A stretch of 30,822 bases of DNA. Origin: a virus. The translations under genes were made by a program, and so were the position numbers. The stretch covers positions 1 to 30,822 of the IMG/VR virus record IMGVR_UViG_3300025438_000086, one strand, 5' to 3'. The notes under the pieces were generated by a model. It had not been told where the DNA came from. It ran no database searches and was given only the letters and a program-made list of their open reading frames with translations. Shown here in pieces: positions 28,817 to 30,822 of the stretch (within the stretch, counting starts at the first letter, position 1; every line of letters begins with the position of its first letter).

Positions 28817-28845
28817 TTGACAATCCCTCTATTATATGTTATTAT
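28817..28845 (+). promoter_or_regulatory. Sigma70-type promoter
   Basis: TTGACA (28817-28822), 17 bp, TATTAT (28840-28845). RNA should begin near 28852, 20 bases before ATG 28872. It drives the exported-protein, SprT and glucosaminidase genes. Confidence 0.82.
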
Positions 28846-28852
28846 ATAAATA
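28845..28852 (+). promoter_or_regulatory. T4-late-type TATAAATA box overlapping the sigma70 promoter
   Basis: TATAAATA is the T4 late-promoter core and shares a base with the -10 above. A late start would fall near 28858, still upstream of the GAGAGG ribosome site. The two elements could give early and late expression of the same genes. Confidence 0.45.
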
Positions 28853-28871
28853 TGAAAGAGAGGAATATATA

Positions 28872-29219
28872 ATGAAAACATTGATAGTATTTTTAACGAT
28901 ATTATGGTTTGGTTTAAACGCCTTAAATAATTCAGTTAAAGCAGACGAGTATAACACAGCCGTGATTGGTCATGTTGTATCAGAAACAATTAAAGGTACC
29001 AACATGGACCACCAGAAATTGTTAGAGGCAGAAATGAGTAAAATGGCACATACATTTGGTTTACAATTAGTCAATGTATTACAACAACATCTACCTTACA
29101 TTATGGATTCCGTAATGACACAGTTAAGACTTGACCTTGATAAGAAACACAAATGCTTATTATTAAAAGATTCTAAAATCGGGGATAAAGAATGCCAAGA
29201 CAAAAAAACACAGCAGTGA
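28872..29219 (+). CDS. Small exported protein
   Basis: ATG 28872 is chosen over 28836 because the earlier ATG lies before the predicted RNA start, and GAGAGGAATAT precedes 28872. The product has 115 residues: a signal peptide (TLIVFLTILWFGLNALNNSV, cut after VKA) and a helical mature part with a DHQKLLEAEMSKMAHTFGLQ stretch, then LVNVLQQHLPYIMDSVMTQL, and a Lys- and Cys-containing end (KHKCLLLKD and KECQDKK). No family was recognised. It is periplasmic and sits beside the glucosaminidase, so a role in lysis or the envelope is possible. It overlaps the SprT-like gene by 28 bases. Confidence 0.78.
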   Translation: MKTLIVFLTILWFGLNALNNSVKADEYNTAVIGHVVSETIKGTNMDHQKLLEAEMSKMAHTFGLQLVNVLQQHLPYIMDSVMTQLRLDLDKKHKCLLLKDSKIGDKECQDKKTQQ

Positions 29220-29608
29220 TAAAAAAAGTATTAAGACGAGAACTTGTAAGTAATCGTAAATACAAGACTACTTACAAAGACATCAAAAAGTTTTTTAAGA
29301 TTATTAACAAGGCTGTATTCAATAATTTATTATCGCCTTTTAATGAAATCTTAATTAAAAAGATTTATGACTCTAACGAAATGAAATGTTATGGTCAAGT
29401 AATAGCGTGGGAATGGAAAAGAAAAGGTACCAGAGTTTATCATTTAGAAATGCTACCTTATTATAGAAATAAAAAAGATTTTGTTGACACTTTAGGACAC
29501 GAAATGGTACACCTATACCAAATGGCCAATGTAGGTGATACTGGAAATCATAACAAACTATTTTATAGTTTTAGGCCCAAATTAAACAGAATAGGTTTAG
29601 ACCTATAA
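29192..29608 (+). CDS. SprT-like zinc metalloprotease
   Basis: This 138-residue protein has the zinc-binding HExxH motif, H103-E104-x2-H107 in TLGHEMVHLYQ, and a third likely ligand, H120, in GDTGNHNKLFYSF, the order of SprT/SprTN-type proteases. The C-terminal zinc ribbon of bacterial SprT is missing, so this is the minimal phage form. The N-terminal part (KDIKKFFKIINKAVFNNLLS) is helical. SprT-like proteins in eukaryotes cleave DNA-protein crosslinks; the phage role is not established. It lies in a cluster with envelope and lysis genes. GGGGAT is the ribosome site. Confidence 0.82.
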   Translation: MPRQKNTAVIKKVLRRELVSNRKYKTTYKDIKKFFKIINKAVFNNLLSPFNEILIKKIYDSNEMKCYGQVIAWEWKRKGTRVYHLEMLPYYRNKKDFVDTLGHEMVHLYQMANVGDTGNHNKLFYSFRPKLNRIGLDL

Positions 29609-29626
29609 AAAAGAAAGAAATATATT

Positions 29627-29938
29627 ATGTCAGAAGTGAGAAGACGAAGCAAAGAGATAGACCATTTTGTTAAACAAAATATAGGAGAAGCTCTAATCCA
29701 ACTACGAGAACTTGTAAAGCCATCAAATAGGTCAGGTACAAGTAGAGTATATTACACTGGTAATTGGGTAAATGACATCTACAACAACTACACAGACAAA
29801 CAAGCTCAAAAGATATTCAATAGTGCTAGACAATATATGGATAGATTAGATTTTGTTCAGGTTAAATTAAGAGATACCTATGAAGACTACAACGAAAAAA
29901 CACTACAAGCCTACGAATATGTTGCGAGGGTTAAATAA
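29627..29938 (+). CDS. Hypothetical phage protein
   Basis: This 103-residue protein, preceded by AAAGAAAG, begins with a charged helix (RRRSKEIDHFVKQNIGEALI) followed by QLRELVKPSNRSGTSRVYYT, an aromatic segment GNWVNDIYNNYTDKQAQKIF and a helix MDRLDFVQVKLRDTYEDY. No signal peptide, membrane segment or known motif is present. It ends one base before the glucosaminidase start and carries that gene's ribosome site (GAGGG) in its final codons. The function is unknown. Confidence 0.68.
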   Translation: MSEVRRRSKEIDHFVKQNIGEALIQLRELVKPSNRSGTSRVYYTGNWVNDIYNNYTDKQAQKIFNSARQYMDRLDFVQVKLRDTYEDYNEKTLQAYEYVARVK

Positions 29939-29939
29939 T

Positions 29940-30602
29940 ATGGGTAAAAAGGTTGATTGGGATAGTGTAATGAATAAGGCGTGGTTGTACACAAAGATAT
30001 TTTTTGTATCGGGTATTGTATTTGCTGCGGCGTTTGCTTGGGGTACTTGGTATCCTAATAAATGGTCAACGGCAAAAGTAAATGCACAACTAGAAACCTT
30101 TTACCTAGAAAAGATTAAAGATTTAGATTTAAGAGAACCTGAATTTACATATGAGAACGATATACAATTCGTTAGAGCAATGCACAAATGTATTGACTAT
30201 GTTAACTTCACAACACCTAAAGACAAAAGAGTACCTTGGGAAATGATTATTGGACAAGCGGCACTAGAGTCTGGTTGGGGTAAGAGTAGATTTGCTAAAG
30301 AAGGTAATAACTTATTTGGTATTAGAACATTTAGTGAAAAGGTACCACACTTAAAACCAGTTGGTGTAGAGGAGTGGCCAGGTTGGGGTGTAAGAGTGTT
30401 TGCTAGTAAGTGTGATAGTGTAAAAGAATATATTAGATTATTGAATGAACACAATGCATATGCTGAGTTTAGAGAGAAAAGAAAGTCAACATTTGACCCA
30501 ATTTCTTTAATAAAAACATTAGATAAGTTTTCTACAACAGATGACTATGATAAAAGAGTTATAAGAATGATTAAAAAAATTAGAAAATTAGAAACTAATT
30601 AA
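29940..30602 (+). CDS. Membrane-anchored glucosaminidase (Bax/FlgJ-like endolysin)
   Basis: ATG 29940 follows GAGGG; the in-frame ATG at 29880 is inside the previous gene and is rejected. The 220-residue protein has one TM near the N terminus (about 16-37) that places the rest in the periplasm. The domain at about 75-215 has IIGQAALESGWGKSRFAKEG with catalytic E110, and NNLFGIRTF, the signature of endo-beta-N-acetylglucosaminidases related to Bax and FlgJ. It should cut peptidoglycan between sugars. With a signal anchor it may be a SAR-type endolysin, secreted without a holin pore and activated on release. It could also be a host-wall-remodelling enzyme. Confidence 0.88.
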   Translation: MGKKVDWDSVMNKAWLYTKIFFVSGIVFAAAFAWGTWYPNKWSTAKVNAQLETFYLEKIKDLDLREPEFTYENDIQFVRAMHKCIDYVNFTTPKDKRVPWEMIIGQAALESGWGKSRFAKEGNNLFGIRTFSEKVPHLKPVGVEEWPGWGVRVFASKCDSVKEYIRLLNEHNAYAEFREKRKSTFDPISLIKTLDKFSTTDDYDKRVIRMIKKIRKLETN

Positions 30603-30822
30603 ATGAAAACTGAAAAAACAATAATATTTGGTTTACCAATTTATATAATTAAAGTAGACCCTAACAGTTATGATAAACAATCTTTACTAAAAACAATTGA
30701 AAGTAATTATTCTAAAGATAGTTATAGAAATAAATTTGATGATGATGAAAGTAATTTACACCACTCTTATTCAGATGAATTGAACCCAAAATTTGAAAAA
30801 GTAGATTATGATAAAGTAGGGT
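30603..30822 (+). CDS. N-terminal part of a putative 2OG-Fe(II) oxygenase (3' partial)
   Basis: ATG 30603 directly follows the previous stop, and the frame is open to the window end (73 codons). The start IIFGLPIYIIKVDPNSYDKQ followed by SNLHHSYSDELNPKFEKVDY resembles the N terminus of the phage-type 2OG-Fe(II) oxygenases (2OG-FeII_Oxy_5), which begin with a LFxxPIY strand and later carry a SxxH motif. The iron-binding HxD...H residues would lie beyond the window, so the call is provisional. These enzymes are frequent in T4-like marine phages, and their targets are mostly unknown. Confidence 0.65.
   Translation, partial: MKTEKTIIFGLPIYIIKVDPNSYDKQSLLKTIESNYSKDSYRNKFDDDESNLHHSYSDELNPKFEKVDYDKVG

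Noticed and set aside
1-30822. tRNA genes, CRISPR arrays, insertion sequences, integrase or attachment sites
   Set aside because: None was seen when reading the spacers and gene ends on both strands. The gaps are short, and no repeat-spacer array or transposase-like protein is present.

Overview
The window is a strongly AT-rich, very gene-dense piece of a large lytic phage genome. Every supported gene lies on the + strand and most neighbours overlap by 1-30 bases (TAATG and ATGA junctions). T4-type replication and nucleotide genes (gp61-like DnaG-type primase, class Ia NrdA/NrdB, T4 RNase H-like exonuclease, RuvC-fold nuclease, glutaredoxin), a DUF6433-type protein, a SprT-like protein and a glycan cassette with GDP-mannose dehydratase point to a marine T4-like myovirus. 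The AT bias and the envelope-protein types fit a phage of a marine alphaproteobacterium (pelagimyophage-like). The host is an inference; the sequence does not prove it. No tRNA, CRISPR array, insertion sequence or integrase was seen.

Layout. (1) 1-3586, envelope and signalling block: the end of a curlin-repeat-like protein, an N-anchored coiled-coil protein, an exported cysteine-containing protein, a complete CHASE2 sensor/class III adenylyl cyclase, a degraded small gene, and a coiled-coil protein with a C-terminal membrane anchor. (2) 3589-9066, replication and nucleotides: primase, nrdA, nrdB, a zinc-ribbon protein, a RuvC-fold nuclease and a ParB-fold protein. (3) 9063-19168, a 13-gene glycan cassette: gmd, three DxD-type glycosyltransferases, four mutually related GT-B-like proteins, three methyltransferases (one FkbM-type), a sulfotransferase and a PhyH-type dioxygenase, all translationally coupled. 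(4) 19169-23249, a run of small, mostly unrecognised genes behind a perfect sigma70-type promoter. (5) 22666-25018, an exported and lipoprotein group (17 kDa-antigen-like, LPP20-like). (6) 24996-28731: glutaredoxin, a winged-helix-like protein with its own UUCG terminator, an asparagine-synthetase-like PP-loop protein, RNase H and DUF6433. (7) 28732-30822: terminator, overlapping sigma70 and T4-late-type promoters, an exported protein, SprT-like protease, a membrane-anchored glucosaminidase and the start of a 2OG-Fe(II) oxygenase.

Regulation visible in sequence: six promoters match TTGAC(A/T)-17 bp-TAT(A/T/-)(A/T)T closely, all with exactly 17-bp spacers. Several lie inside the 3' end of the preceding gene. 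Two intrinsic terminators were found.

The most notable items are the phage-encoded CHASE2 adenylyl cyclase with all catalytic residues, flanked by two membrane coiled-coil proteins of mirrored topology and next to a curlin-like gene, and the large glycan cassette with sulfotransferase and dioxygenase. Together with the lipoprotein group they suggest a phage that invests heavily in remodelling or sensing the host envelope during infection.
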